DNA of 64,000 nucleotides from Limnoperna fortunei. Its lineage: Eukaryota; Mollusca; Bivalvia; Mytilida; Modiolidae. The stretch spans positions 18,401,992-18,465,991 of the forward strand of contig OX104120.1 of the NCBI GenBank assembly GCA_944474755.1, given 5' to 3'. The notes below the pieces were generated by a model. The model did no database searches, was not told where the DNA came from, and saw only the letters and a program-made list of their open reading frames with translations. The position numbers and the translations under genes were made by a program. Position 1 is the stretch's first letter, and each line of letters starts with the position of its first letter. This document shows positions 11,031 to 24,605 of the stretch, one piece after another.

Positions 11031-14000
11031 TTCTTCTGTAATTCAACAACTTTCACATCGCTATATCCTATTGATTCTCCATTAATGTAGACTCCATTGT
11101 CTTTGATATCCAATCAGAGCGCCGGAAACAAAAAGCCAAAGAAGAACGTTGTTATGCTTCTAAAACAAAGTTCTTGTTTCTGACTTTTTGATTGGATGAC
11201 GCAACAAGTACATATGTGTCCGCGTCAGCTCATCTGTACTGGGTCATCTGTACCAGAAACCGGCCATTAATACGGAAGAAAGCGTCATCTTTTGAAAAAT
11301 AAATAACTTCCTTTTAACCGATTGCTGATATGCAAACCATATAAAAATTTTCTCAGTGTAATAATTGATTGATTGATTGCAAATAAAAAAAACAAAATAT
11401 ATTAACGGGGAAAAAGGAAAGAACAAGAGGAACATAATTTTGACCATAACTTCAAAGTACTACAGTTTGCCCAATGTTCTTTCTGGGTCAGGCTTTCCGT
11501 ATTTGAACCTGACAACCCCCACCTAGCCCTCCCCCAAACTAGATAGCTTCTCAAATACATCAACTGGGGGCGTGGTGAATAGCTTTGTGGGTCGGGCCTT
11601 GGGAACCAGACTTTGTCTTTTAAATGTTTATGGCATTAAATACATGTAAAGGGCCAAGTTTAGCAAATGGCAAAATTCATGCACGGTTTATTCGACTTTT
11701 GAGGAACTACATTTTTCTTGCTAAAAGTCAACAAATATGGCGACCATGTGTCGTGTACGCTTCAGATAATAAATTAAGCTAGTTTTTATTCGAATTTTTG
11801 GCGATTCAAATATCTTGAGTGATGTATCGCTTAAAAGGAAAGCTATTTAATTGAAACAGCTGGATATTATTATTTTGAAATCATTTGTTTTACAGAGAAA
11901 TACATACAAGAAAATATTGTAAAAGTACACTTCGTTTTGGATTCATTGTACATAGCCGAATTCGAATGTGGACGAAATGCGAGTGTGAAGGCATATATAA
12001 ACGATACTTTAAAATTGCGTTTCTTGAATGAATAATTTCAAATACACACAAAAGCCGTAACGGTAAAACTACTCTTTTTTTCTCGGTCACAACAAATCAA
12101 CGAAATGAGCAAGATGCATGGATTTATCACCAACTCCATGTCTCTGCACAGCTCCATCAAATCAAAACAAAATAATAAAAACAAAAGACGAATCAACAAA
12201 AAACAGTATTCCGTATACTTATGTTATCAATAGTCTTCTCGGCAAATCGTAAAATGTATCTTGTCAATGACATTTATTCCCTTCGAACCGACCACGTCTT
12301 CGTCTTCAGTTCGTTGTGTATATTCCTACGCCTCACACACAAATAATGAAATTTTAATTTGGGAAAAGAATGTTAATATATAAAACAATTTTGGAAGAAT
12401 TAAGAGGATTAAACGCTTATTTTCGGTAATTCATCGATGTATGAACGAGGTCGACTAGTATATATATTATATACAAAATTATAGTTTATATAGTCTGATA
12501 AATATAAAAAAATATAGTATATATAGTCTGATAAATATATAAAAATGTGACCACGGGTGTCGATCAACGCATGGATAATACATATATATTGAAAGCTGAT
12601 TAAAGCCAAATTATTTGTGAATGTGTATTGGATTGTCTTCTAGATCTACAAAGTGTCTGTTTTGTTTTGGAAATTCAAGCTAGCTGCCAGAAACCACCAA
12701 ATGACCAAGAATTCAAATAACATAGACACTTATAAGCAGTGTTTAAAGGGCTTCCTCTGGGAAATCGGTTAACGGTTAACCAATTAAACAAAATGATTTG
12801 CTTGTCCTTTAAAATGCCAAAGGAAACTCCAAATGGCAACCAATCTAAAACTTTCATAATAAAGTTTGTGTCTTAATTCTTACAACTGAATAAATGCTGA
12901 TACAAAGCTCACGTTTCTCATATATGTATATGAAACATATATCCATAAAACTGACAACTACCACTTAACTTAAACAAATAAAAAAAACAAACAAACAAAT
13001 AAACAAACAACAAACAAAAAAATGACACACGCAAATAAGAGATTCTCGAATAAAAAAAAAATTTAAAAACGGGTGTACTCAGGGGCTGAGGACAAGTAAG
13101 GTGTACTTTTATATCGGTTACGAGACAGAGGTTTTTGCGCAAATTACAGCTTTATTTTGGCGCTGCGTTTTGTTGCGAGTGGAAACAAAGTATTCGGTGA
13201 CAACCCTTGTCCTGGTAGAAATTGACACGCCAGTGATAATTAGACAGTTTACTATACATAAAACGCAGCCCCAGAGAGATTGCAGATCCGTTAAAATCCA
13301 AGAGATAAAGAAACTGGCATGAAAAAAGTTAATGTGTGACATTATACAAACAACTCTGAAGGATACTAGAACTTCGCATACAAATTAATATGTGCAGTTT
13401 TCGTAATTATTTCAAAATATATTACTTGCTTACAGACATCGTCACAACCCTCCCGCTATACGACCGATATTGTGGTAGCATAGCACGTGACAGAACGTGG
13501 GTTTCCGATAATGTGTGTTCTTTACTTACCAACTAAAGATCAGAAAATGTGTCCATTGTTTTTTATCCAAAAATTAACATTCCACTGACTACATGTATAG
13601 AAACAATCAATTAAAGTTAATTAGTTACTGTTTAACGTCGTTTTGTGAGTTAATAATAAAAATGAGCAATTCAGTTTTCTTTGAAGTAATCGTCGGTACG
13701 TAAATTAAACGATTCAAATATTCAATAATCTGTACACTGTGATTTTTCCTCCAATCGTTCTACGATTACAGCACATTTACCAACTCAGTTTTTAACGTAT
13801 CGATACAGATACGATTATTCGGTCAGCGTGGGAGATGTATATGTACGTTTAATGTAACCCTATGATCCTACTTTTTAATAAAGTTTTTTATAATCGGATA
13901 TATACAGGTCCGGTCATGTTAAACCAGAGACATATAATTGAATGTCTCTGGTTGAACTATTACCATTCATCTTTATCCGTTCACATGTATATTATGTTGA

Positions 14001-15136
14001 TAATGGATTATAATTTGACCATGACGACTTATATTGTCAGAGACATAAAATTATTTATATTATACGTCTATGTTAATATTGGTAAATGTGTGAACTCTAC
14101 ATTTCATTAGACAAATTTAATGTAAGGTGATCATAATATCGGTCGCAACATTTCAGTAAAAAATAAATTTAGATAGAATGGGGACCATCGATCTTGTATT
14201 AAGTTTAAAAGATTAGCTAGAATTTTATTGATTTATTAATTTAGGAAAACCCAAGTATTGCGACAGTTCAAGGACGAAAGGTGATACAAACAGGGTTAAT
14301 ATACGCTATGCAATATTATACATACACAACCACTGTCACCGTCATTGACTTTTTCATGATTCAATCAATATAGATATTAAGTAATAAGTAAAGAGATCAC
14401 TGTTGTATGACGGGGTATTTAATAATCCATTGAATTATATTATCAAGTTTGATGAATAAACAATGTTTTAACACGTGTGACCTGTACTTTTTATTTTGGT
14501 TACTGTAAACATTTTTTTTTAAATATGTGTAAAGCAATAACAAACATATACGTATATTTATAGATGATTTGAAAATTATGAAACGGAAAATGGGTGCAAA
14601 TTAAAAATACTTCTAAACTTGTAAATACATTCAAAATTAGGACTTATATATTTTTAATGAGAATACAGAATTCTTTTCATTCCACTCATAAAAAACATTT
14701 GAAATTATAAATTTTTCATCTGGAAAGCCTTTTCCTTTTATGAACTTGGATTGCTGAGTTCTAACTTTCCTGATGCTTTATTCTTGACTACAACAAATGT
14801 TTCTCGAACTGTTTTGTCAAGATCTGCGATTTAGTATTCCGCTTTATATATTTCATATAATCTAAGCACACAAATTACACAATAAAAGTTAAAGTTACCT
14901 TAAAAGAATCGCGATGTAAAACGTTGTAATTAGAATTCTAATTAATTAATCACACGGACATTTTTACGTCAGGGAATTCTGGGGTTATTAAATGGTTCAT
15001 AAAAACGTTTCTGATGTCATTGTGGTTGTTTAATACATATTTGAATTATTTTTTATTAATGGTGACTGTTGCCGTTTTAGTATGCATATACAATATAAAT
15101 GTTTTGACGAAAAAATATAGCTTGTCTTTGTAGGAC
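11031..15136. other. AT-rich sequence, no gene seen
   Basis: There are many short frames on both strands (for example 11244-11447 minus, 11890-12090 minus, 13118-13342 minus, 13862-14110 plus). None has a recognisable domain or supporting context. Sparse poly(A) and AT-simple stretches occur. No RNA gene was recognised. Confidence 0.45.
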
Positions 15137-16675
15137 GGTCCATAGAAATACCCAAGAATACCCAAGAATACCCCAGAATACCCAAGAATACCTCATAAAA
15201 CTACAAAATTGACATGAATGACACCAAAAATGCTTTTATATACATTTAAACCATTAAATTGGTTCATAAATGAGCAAAATCGGTCAGTCTGAATGAGTAT
15301 TGTGATTCTATTGGCACGCGCTGCATAATCCTTTGATGTAGTGATAAACCTAGTCAAGCGCATTCCTGCGTGTGGCGGTTGTTTCAGCATTGACTTAGTT
15401 TAATTTACACTTTATTATTGTTCTATTGTAAACAATAATACATGTTATTACGACGATAAATGGCTTAGTTTTTTGTAAATGTAAAATCAACACAACACCA
15501 ACATCAAATATTCTGTGAAATTTGCTCAAAATTAAAAAAGGGAAGTTTATAAATACGCTGGCACTGAAAAACAAATTCCATTTATAAAATTCATCATTCT
15601 CGTTCTTTTCCTAGACTATTTAACGCAGTTTTTTCACTCTGACATGGCTTGGCGACCTTGGAGTCTTATAAAGACTTTTCTATTATGTTTAAAGTTTTTG
15701 TAAGTAAAAGGTTTTACATCAGAGAGGACATTTTCCGATCTAAATCAGCAACTGACCAGAACAAATACTTTGTGAACTTTTTGAAATCGTCTACGCGGAG
15801 ACCTACAACAATTACTGCAACGAATGGTCAATACAGGTTGCCAAACCAAAGCAAAGACATTGCAAAGAAACCAGGCCAAAGAAAACGTCCACTGCTTGCG
15901 AAAACATCAGAGAAATTTTAGACATTTAATTTAGTTTGATTTATTGTAAAAAAAAATTAAATTGAACAATGATTTTTTTCTTATAATATAAGTCCTAATC
16001 CCATAATACAAAAGAATGCTATCAAAAGTACAGTAAATTAGCAAAATAGTAATGATTTACGAGCATAAGTCTATAATAAACATCGTTACGCAATTTGTTA
16101 ATTGCAAATAACATTTTCTTCACAGCTGAATAATCACACTATTGGTGTCACACTGAAAGCGGCATTCAACCTCATTTATCGTAAAACATATTTATATAAA
16201 TATTTCAAACATATTTATATAAATATTTCAAACATATTTATATAAATATTTCAAACATATTTATATAAATATTTCAAACATATTTATATAAATATTTCAA
16301 ACATATTTATATAAATATTTCAAACATATTTATATAAATATTTCAAACATATTTATATAAATATTTCAAACATATTTATATAAATATTTCAAACATATTT
16401 ATATAAATATTTCAAACATATTTATAAAAATATTTCATACAAAAAGCATACTCAAGAAAAAAAGAGTACATTAATAACCTAAATATATAGATGTTAAAGC
16501 AATGAAGTACTAAAATTATTTCGGTTCTTCTACATGCCTCCAATTTCGTTTTTTTTCTATATTTAAATAATATTTCTCATCTGCAATATGTATTTTGTAC
16601 ACAAAACATTGTTCTCATGTCTATTTTGTAGTTTTATGAGGTATTCTTGGGTATTCTTGGGTATTTCTATGGACC
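15137..16675. mobile_element. Non-autonomous DNA transposon with TIRs
   Basis: The left terminus begins GGTCCATAGAAATACCC and the right terminus ends GGGTATTTCTATGGACC. The inverted similarity continues about 60-75 bases inward, through repeated AAGAATACCC motifs and TCATAAAACTACAAAAT. The interior lacks a transposase. The small frame at 15649-15921 is unsupported. The element contains the 23-bp array at 16186-16440. No convincing target duplication is visible, so the exact ends are approximate. Confidence 0.7.
16186..16440. repeat. 23-bp tandem repeat array
   Basis: About eleven nearly identical copies of CATATTTATATAAATATTTCAAA sit within the inverted-repeat element. Each unit is itself almost palindromic (ATTTATATAAAT). 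Confidence 0.9.
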
Positions 16676-16724
16676 CTTAATAAAAAGAAGAGATGGAGGC
16701 GAGTCCAAAAAAATTGTCTTGTAA

Positions 16725-16761
16725 CAGGGACAGTCTATACAGTTAGTATAGACTGTCCCTG
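16725..16761. repeat. Small hairpin
   Basis: CAGGGACAGTCTATAC and GTATAGACTGTCCCTG face each other across a 5-base loop. A closely similar right half (TTAGTATAGACTGTCC) also occurs at 116-131, so this may be a repeated element tip. Confidence 0.6.
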
Positions 16762-18654
16762 CTTGAAACAACAAAACCATTCCAAGATAGGGGCCTATCA
16801 CCCCATCATATACATGTATGTGTGTGTGTGTGTGTGTATGTGTGTGTGTGTGTATAACATGGATAGGTGTTGTTCGCCACCAGCTCTCCGTTATTTTCTC
16901 AATATTGTCATATATTATTGCAGGAGCTCCAATAATTTTTTAATTTTTATATTTATAATTCAAAGTAATGACATTTTCTCTTCTGTTTTTAAGGAAATAA
17001 GTTAAAAAACATATAATAATTTTTTTCAGGAAACATAAACATCATTTTAATTTTTCCAGACATGTTAAAATTTTAATCATACACATATGTGGTGATAGTT
17101 ATAAAGATTCCACGGTCGCCACGCCATTGTGAATTAATGACGAAAAATTATATGGTTTATGTAACATTAATTTGTTTCCTTTATAATTATTCATGACTGA
17201 GTCTGATTGAAATATTAAAGATTAATAAACAAATAATTATAGCAATTTACATGTTTATTGTGTCCGGAGTGGCTTCCCGCAGCGCTTGGGAGTTGTATTG
17301 TTATGGCGCGTGCCAATAAAATAATCAATATTTCACTTATTTTGAAAGATTCCTTTTTAAAAATTGGTATTATTATTCATTGTAATAAGTTCTTTGATAC
17401 AACATGTTCATTGTGCTCTTTTAGTGACGTTATCATGTCCCTAGTGCAATTCAGAGTCCTTAGTGCACAAAGGAGGTCCTTTGCGGTATTTCTACGGACC
17501 GATGTTGGGTCTATAACTAAATTGTGGGATTTTTTTCAAAGGTTCCTCAGGTATAACAAATTAATCAGAGGGTTATCAGACTTAAAAAAAAACAAACAAT
17601 ACAACAAAGTACATGTACATAAAAATACAGGTTGGTTGTATGTGTTTAATTAAACGGTTACTGCTGGATAAAATGGATTCTTATACAAACATAAATTCAC
17701 AAATCGTAACCTTGCAACACACACAAATCTTATCTGCAAAGCGAGCGATAGCTTGCTTTATGGTAGAAGTATCCTACGACTATTGATAAAATAGCAGTTT
17801 AGCACTGCCTACATTGACAGTCTAATCTTTAAACTTCGTATTCCAGAAATGTAAAGGTGTGACATTAGTACCATCCCCAAATAGTGACAGCAGTCTCTTA
17901 CTTGCTTCTCCCGTTATTTTAGTCAGATAAAAAGATTACTGTGAAATACTTTATATTCGTGGTTTTCGTGGAGGCTTCGGACCACGAAATTAAAAATCCA
18001 AAGAAAAATAAAACTTCATTAACAGATAGAAACTTGGGAACAACGATCTGAAAATGTCCGAGATGTAATATATGATTTTGTGGTTCGATCCATACCTAAT
18101 GTTCAGCACAAACTCCATCTTAATGATTATGATACAGGTTTCATGTTCGAATTGTGTTTTTATTAAATGTAGGTATTATTTTATTGTAAAGCGTACGAAG
18201 AAACATCGACATTCGGCCAAGGTGGGGATATATGATGTGTTCATTTTCGATGTTAAAAAGTAACAAATTATTATCGGAATTATGAGTCTGGTTGCTCCTT
18301 TGAACATAAATTAAAATAAAAAATAAAATATTTAAAAGATAAGCTATACTTTATCTTTATTAGTGCAAATCAATGACATGCTATATCACATGGATGTTGT
18401 GATAATACCGATCGTGGCACAAATAACATTAAATTAACCTTTGTAACAGATATTTATTGCTACTTAACAAATGAAGTGACAAATGCCCTTCGGCTGGGAA
18501 TGCTTCAATAGATAACAATTAGAGAATTAAATAGACTCAAAGTAGTTTTTATTTCAATGAATCAATTAATACACAACCGTGTTAATATAATTAACATCAT
18601 GTTTTGAAACTGTTTTGATTTCCGTGTTGTTAATTTTACATTCTGTAAACGAAT
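16762..18654. other. AT-rich sequence, no gene seen
   Basis: A (TG)n microsatellite lies at about 16817-16852. The frame at 17258-17653 has no recognisable domain and lacks a supported context. Confidence 0.45.
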
Positions 18655-19520
18655 ACTAAAGGTTAGAAGTAGTACACCAAACTACATGATTTATGGTGAA
18701 CTAGGTAGATTACCAATGGAAATATTAATAAAGAGAAGACTTATTCTGTACTGGAACAGTCTTCTGCAAGATGGAACTAAATTGTCTTCTATCATGTATA
18801 AAATAATTTTTTCTATGTACTCTACACATCCAGATAGGTTCAAGTGGATATCATTTACTAAATCTATCATGGATGATGTTGGTTTGAGTTTTATCTGGAA
18901 TGATCAAATTCCAGTTAATAAAACATTGCTTAAAAATCTTGTATTCCAACGTCTTAAGGATCAATTTATTCAATCATGGTTTTCTAATGCTAGCATATCA
19001 TCCAGAAGTGAATTTTACTTTGAATTCAAAAAAGAATTTAAGTTAGAACCATATTTGATAAGGCTTAACAAGTGCGATATTTACCAAATTGCAAAATTAA
19101 GATGTTCCAACTTAAAATTACCAGTAGAAACAAGTAGATGGACCGGGATCCCAAGAGAACAGAGAGTATGTCATCTCTGTAGGCAAGGAATTGGCGATGA
19201 ATTCCATTATATTTTTATATGTCAAAATGCAGAAATATTAAATATGCGCAGAAAACGTTTCCCCCTTTATTTTATTAACAACCCACAAAAACACAAATTA
19301 ATAGGGCTCCTGGTTAATTGTCATACTGAACTGTACAGAAACTTGGCATCATTCCTAAGAAATCTTGCCAAGTTGCTATAAACCTGCTAGGTGTATTATG
19401 TACTAATATTTTGAAAATGTGTATTTGTGTACTATTGTATTTCTGTATATTTATGTAATTTGTCCTCTTGTACACCATTTGTGTCTGAGGTTAATCAATA
19501 AAGTTTTCTTGTCGTAACCA
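18655..19520 (+). mobile_element. LINE 3' fragment (non-LTR retrotransposon)
   Basis: The open frame 18686-19381 (231 aa) matches the region downstream of reverse transcriptase in a LINE family common in molluscs. It opens with MIYGELGRLP and carries a C-terminal CCHC-like cluster, VCHLCRQGIGDEFHYIFIC. The copy is 5'-truncated: endonuclease and reverse transcriptase are absent. The 3' UTR contains AATAAAG before the probable end near 19520. It is related to the copies at 19740-24110 and 37290-39640. It is not an independent host gene. Confidence 0.8.
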
Positions 19521-19739
19521 CGCGTGTAAACAACATCATGTTTTGAAACTGTTTTGTCTTCTCTATATGTTGATGTTTATTATCAACAGTGAAAATGATT
19601 CTGCTGTAATCATTTATTTTGATCGCTGCCTCACTTTTGCATTTTCGGAAACCGTCAGTCCACGAATTTAAGAACCCACGAACATGTCAAATTTCACCAA
19701 ACCACGAAAATTGATACCCACGAATTTAAGTACTTTCAC

Positions 19740-22700
19740 AGTAACTGTTGAAGATTTTAACGTGTTCTCTTGTCATGCCCCTTTAACTATTGAAATATGT
19801 ACAAATTTTAAACGCGATAATGATTTGTTTAATTATACATGTACTTGTCCAACATATTGTTACAATAGAGTTAGGTGGGGTGATGTGGATAAAGATAGCG
19901 TCACGGCCGATCTGTTAAGTAATGCCCATTAATTTGAGGATTTATTTCAAAGTATGTTCGAGACCGAGGAAAATGTCGGCAACTCAGTAACTCAGTTAAA
20001 TGAACTACTTGAGACAATTTTCGAACAATATTCTAAAACTTAATGCAAATTTACAGAACACTGCGACCAGTGTGTACGAAATGACGGTAACGTTAAGAAA
20101 GCTAGTGTCCGTAACGACAAACCGTGGATAACAGATTACTGCAAGGATTTATATAGACAATATAAACGAGTGTTACGTGAATTTAAAACTGATCATACAA
20201 ATGAAAACAGACTAAAGCTGAATGTTGCGAAACAAAAGTTTAAAAGTACGGAACTTAGACTAAAACGAGAGTATAAGAATCACCAAGGCAACATGGTCAG
20301 TTTGTTAAGAAAAAACAATCCAAAAAATTCTACAAAAAGTTTAAAAACTGCAGGATAAATAGAATTAACTGTGTTTCTCTGGAACAGTTTGAGAGTCATT
20401 TTAGAAATGTAGTGTCTGGAACTGTTGATCCGACAATTGACAACGACAATATTTATGAAAACGTGTTTGAAGAATTGGATCAGCCATTCACTGACGATGA
20501 AGTAATTAAATGTATACGGACTTTAAAGCGAAATAAGGCTGCCGGATATGATAATATATTGAACGAATATCTTAAATTTGGTAACAATTTAATTATACCG
20601 GTTCTATGCAAGCTGTTTTATAACATTTTAAATTCTGGTAAATTTCCTGAACTGTGGGTAAAGTGTGTTATTGTACCCGTATATAAAAAAGGTGAGAATA
20701 GCGACCCCGCCAACTACCGAGGAATATCTTTAGTATCCCATGTCGGCAAACTCTTTACCTCTTTGATAAATACAAGACTTTTGAGCTGGAGTGAACGAAA
20801 TGATATCAATGATGATAAGTATGGCTTCAAACCTGGGCACGGGACAGTCGACGCAATCTTTGCACTGCATTCTCTAATATGTAATACTCTAAGACAAGGT
20901 AAACGACTCTATTGTTGCTTTATTGATTATAGTACTGCTTTTGACAGTGTTGTACACTCAAAATTGTGGCAAAGATTAGTAAGATGCGGTTTAACAGGGA
21001 AGCTTTTGATTGTGATTAAATCTATGTACCAACAATTAAAATCTTGTGTTAAGTTAAATGGTCATTTTTCAAAATTCTTCAGTTATACTGTAGGGTTAAT
21101 GCAGGGTGAATCTTTATCACCCTTGTAATACTCATTGTGCGTAAATGATATGGAAACTGAATTGATTAATCAAAATTGCCAGTCATATGAGTTAAAAATG
21201 TTAAATTTATACTTACTGATGTATGCGGGCGACATGGTGTTATTTAATGAAAATGCAAATGACTTACAAACTATGATAGACACTGTTAATGCATATTCTA
21301 TTGAATATAATTTGTACATAAACTTGTCAAAGACAAAAGTTGTAATATTTAGAAAAAGAAGGAAGATCAAACCAGACGAAAGGTGGTTTTTAAATGGAAA
21401 TGTAATTGATATATGTAATGAATTTACATATTTGGGTGTTTTGTTTTATTATACTGGGATTTTTAGAAATACTCAAAGGAAATTGTCTGAACAAAGTCGT
21501 AAAGCAGTTTTTCATTTGTTTAATAAAATACAAGATGATTGTTATAATGTTGAAACCTTACTAGATTGATACTTATGTAGCAAGTATACTCAACTATGGT
21601 TCTGAAGTTTGGGGGCATCATAAAGCCCCTGATATAGAAAAGGTTCAGTTGTATTTCCTCAAGCGCATTTTAAAGGTCAGAAAAAGTACCACTAGTAGTA
21701 TGATATATAGTGAATTAGGTAGATATCCTATGTTTAGGTGTAGGACCACAAAATACCGGGAACCAGTCCAGAGGTTGTACGTAAAAGTAGTACTAGTCAA
21801 CAGACAGGTTCACTCTTGCATCATATAGAATTTGAACCGCACATGATACCAGAATAAATTTGGTATTTTTGGAAAGCTGAATATTCTAGGAAACTTGAGG
21901 ATAAAGTTTAATTGGTTTTAAATGAACATAAAAATGTTGAGAGTCAATTAGGGACAAGCACTATTTTTGGACTGAAATAGAAAGTGAAAGTAGATTTTTA
22001 GACCACATGGACTTCAGGTTGAGCGTTTTTTCTTATATGCAATGAAACATATTGTGAAATTTTGACAGAATGTTCGGCCAGTGCATTTTTATAGGGGACA
22101 GAAGTGTCACTTAATTTGAAACAAAGGTAAATTTTCTAGGATAAGTCAAAATTATCAAATTTTAATATAGCCGAAGAGTAAAAAATCTATGGTGGTCCTA
22201 CACCTGAAGAGGCCATAGACAGGTATATCAACTTCTATTTCTTTTGATAAAAATGGTACTAAAAGAAGGTAAATCACCAAGACTATCATTTTAATTGCTT
22301 ATCAAAGCCAAAACCTATAGTGGGAGTCAAATTTCAGCCTAAATATGGTATTATGTAATATTGTATAAAATTATGGGGTCTGCAGTGGTCAGCGCTTAGT
22401 AGAATGTGCTTTAATTTAAATAAACTCCTGTTTTAGGTTTTGGATGTAATGAAAGGGTCAAAATGTATAAAACTAGAACTGGTAGACATTCTAGTATGCA
22501 GAAAAATAGTGTATTTAAGATGAATTTGTCAATTTTACAATTGCGGCTTAAGTCGGTTACATTGTTGGCATGGGTTAACACTAAAATTATTTATTTTCTA
22601 ATCTGATGCTTGCTAAGGGTAAATTTGTTAGTAAACTAGTAACCATATGCAATAATTGTACTTGTTAAGATAATTGGGCCTTGAGATGATGGTACTTCTG

Positions 22701-24110
22701 TCAAAAATTCCTTAAACATGAGCAGTAATGGGAAATTGGCCAATTTTTGCAATTACATACCAAAGCAAGATATAATTTTGTTTCTTTGTATGCCAGTTTG
22801 AACTTTAGTGGGGTTTTTTTAGTAAGGAATGTTCATTTAACTATTAAGCTTAATGGAATAGTGAACGCATTTAATGAAATTCATAAAATTTTAGTCTCGG
22901 TTTAGAAACTATTAATGTACACCTCCAAAGTATAGTACAACTGAATATCAATAAATTTAAATTTGAACTCAAAAACTTTCTCAGGATGTACTAGGTGCAT
23001 AATTAGGACAGTTTCATACTATTTTTCTTAATTGAAATGTATTTCAAGAGATAAAAGTCTTATCCCAACAGTTTGAAGGTACTCAGTATCTCACTTTGTA
23101 AAAAGGGGGGGGGGATGTGAAATTAACTAAAAAAGATGCAAAATTTATGATAAAATTATGTAATTAGTGCCTTTCTATGTGTGAAATAAGTCCATTTGTG
23201 TTGGATGTATATTGCCAAGCTTGCTATTTACATCTGCAACTAAGAAATTGAAAAATTAAGGAATAATGCATTTCTTGATCACCAAGCTAATTTTTCATGA
23301 TAACGCGCATGTGAGGTCTTTGTATGTTTTCATGCATTTCTTGAAAACCGCTGAAAGGAATTCAACAAAATTTTAGAATTTGTTTCGACTAACATAAATC
23401 TAAGACTAGGAAAAATTTTATTTAATTTGTTGAACAAAAACATCTTCTTTATATATAGAAAGGGTATATAAGATGGTAAAATATTGGTCAAAGTTGATAA
23501 AGACAGAAAATGTATTTTACGAAACTGCTATGAAAATATGTATGAATATTGTCAAAGAAATATAAACGATCCACTCAATTGGTGTTGTAAAATAAAAAAT
23601 ATATTATGTAAATATGGTTTCCATTATATATGGTTGAATCAAAGTATTGTTAATGTGGATTTTTTTCTGAGTGATATCAAACAAAGAATGGAAGATACTT
23701 TTATATGTGAAATAACCTCTTATTTTGAAGAGTCTAGTAAATGTCAGTTATATAGATATATTTATGAACAACATACATTACAATACTACTTAGAGAAACC
23801 TGTTAATTTTATCTACAAACCTTATATATGTAAATACAGAGTTTGTGCTCATAATTTGAATATTGAAACTGGTCGATTCTATAATGTAAATAGAAATGAT
23901 AGGTTGTGTACTCAGTGTAACAGTTTTTCAGTTGAAGACGAGTATCATTTTATCTATCAATGTGATAAATATACAGATCTAAGAAAGAAATTTATAAAGA
24001 AATCCACCTATGTTTAAATTGACACAGTTGTTATCGGTCCAAAATGTAAAGGAACTTATAATAACCTCGGAAAATATCTAAAATTAGCAGAAAGACTGCG
24101 GCTGTCATAA
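19740..24110 (+). mobile_element. Degraded LINE copy, interrupted
   Basis: Pieces in order: an endonuclease tail (CHAPLTIEI near 19770), a linker (20110-20358), reverse transcriptase 20412-21128, its continuation 21135-21569, then the C-terminal region 23484-24017. Reverse transcriptase motif A is FIDYSTAFDS and motif B is GLMQGESLSPL. The stop at 21126-21128 breaks the frame. Motif C reads YAGD instead of YADD, losing a catalytic aspartate. The coding sequence is interrupted after the equivalent of LGRYPMF by about 1.7 kb of unrelated DNA (21736-23455). This is a dead copy. Confidence 0.85.
21736..23455. mobile_element. Insertion inside the LINE
   Basis: This segment separates two parts of one LINE reading, so it must have arrived after the LINE. 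It begins with AGGTGTAGGACCAC (21736-21749), whose exact inverse GTGGTCCTACACCT lies at 22192-22205. A roughly 470-bp inverted-repeat element may therefore occupy the left part. The remainder has no recognised coding content. The right boundary is inferred from where LINE-like coding resumes. Confidence 0.5.
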
Positions 24111-24379
24111 TTAATAAATTTGTAACAATATTTGACATGCAAAAAATTTGTCACTCTCTGCATATTGTAACTTTATGCATAATTTATGGTGTTTTGCAAA
24201 TATTTATGTTGTAACTAGATTCATTCATAACATGTATACTTATATGCTGTATTGCATTTAGTAATAACAACTTTAACTTTATTATGGCATTAATGAAATA
24301 AAAAGATCTATGTATAATTGTATACAATTACAAGAATGGTTGGTTTGTTGAATCTTTATCGCCAATCCGCAATTTCTCA

Positions 24380-24605
24380 GCTATATCATGGCGTCCAGTT
24401 TAAATTGCGAGAGGAAGCTGTAGTACCTGGAGAAAAACCAGACATTCAGTAGGAAAACTAGCAATCAGTGTCAATTAATATTACAGTTGTGCTCACCCTG
24501 GTTAGACCTGAACCCGCAATATCATGGTTGACAGACCATGTGATCAAATCATCAGAAGTAACTATAGAGTAACTTCCTTAACCATTCCGCCACTTAGTTG
24601 TTGTA
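24380..24605 (-). mobile_element. tRNA-derived SINE (minus), diverged
   Basis: On the minus strand, a tRNA-like head (GGTTAAGGAAGTTAC..., GCGGGTTCAGGTCTAAC) is followed by a tail ending in AAACTGGACGCC. It is a diverged relative of the SINE at 3742. Confidence 0.6.

Noticed and set aside
17258..17653. 131-aa protein
   Set aside because: No recognisable domain, AT-rich low-complexity end and no supporting context.
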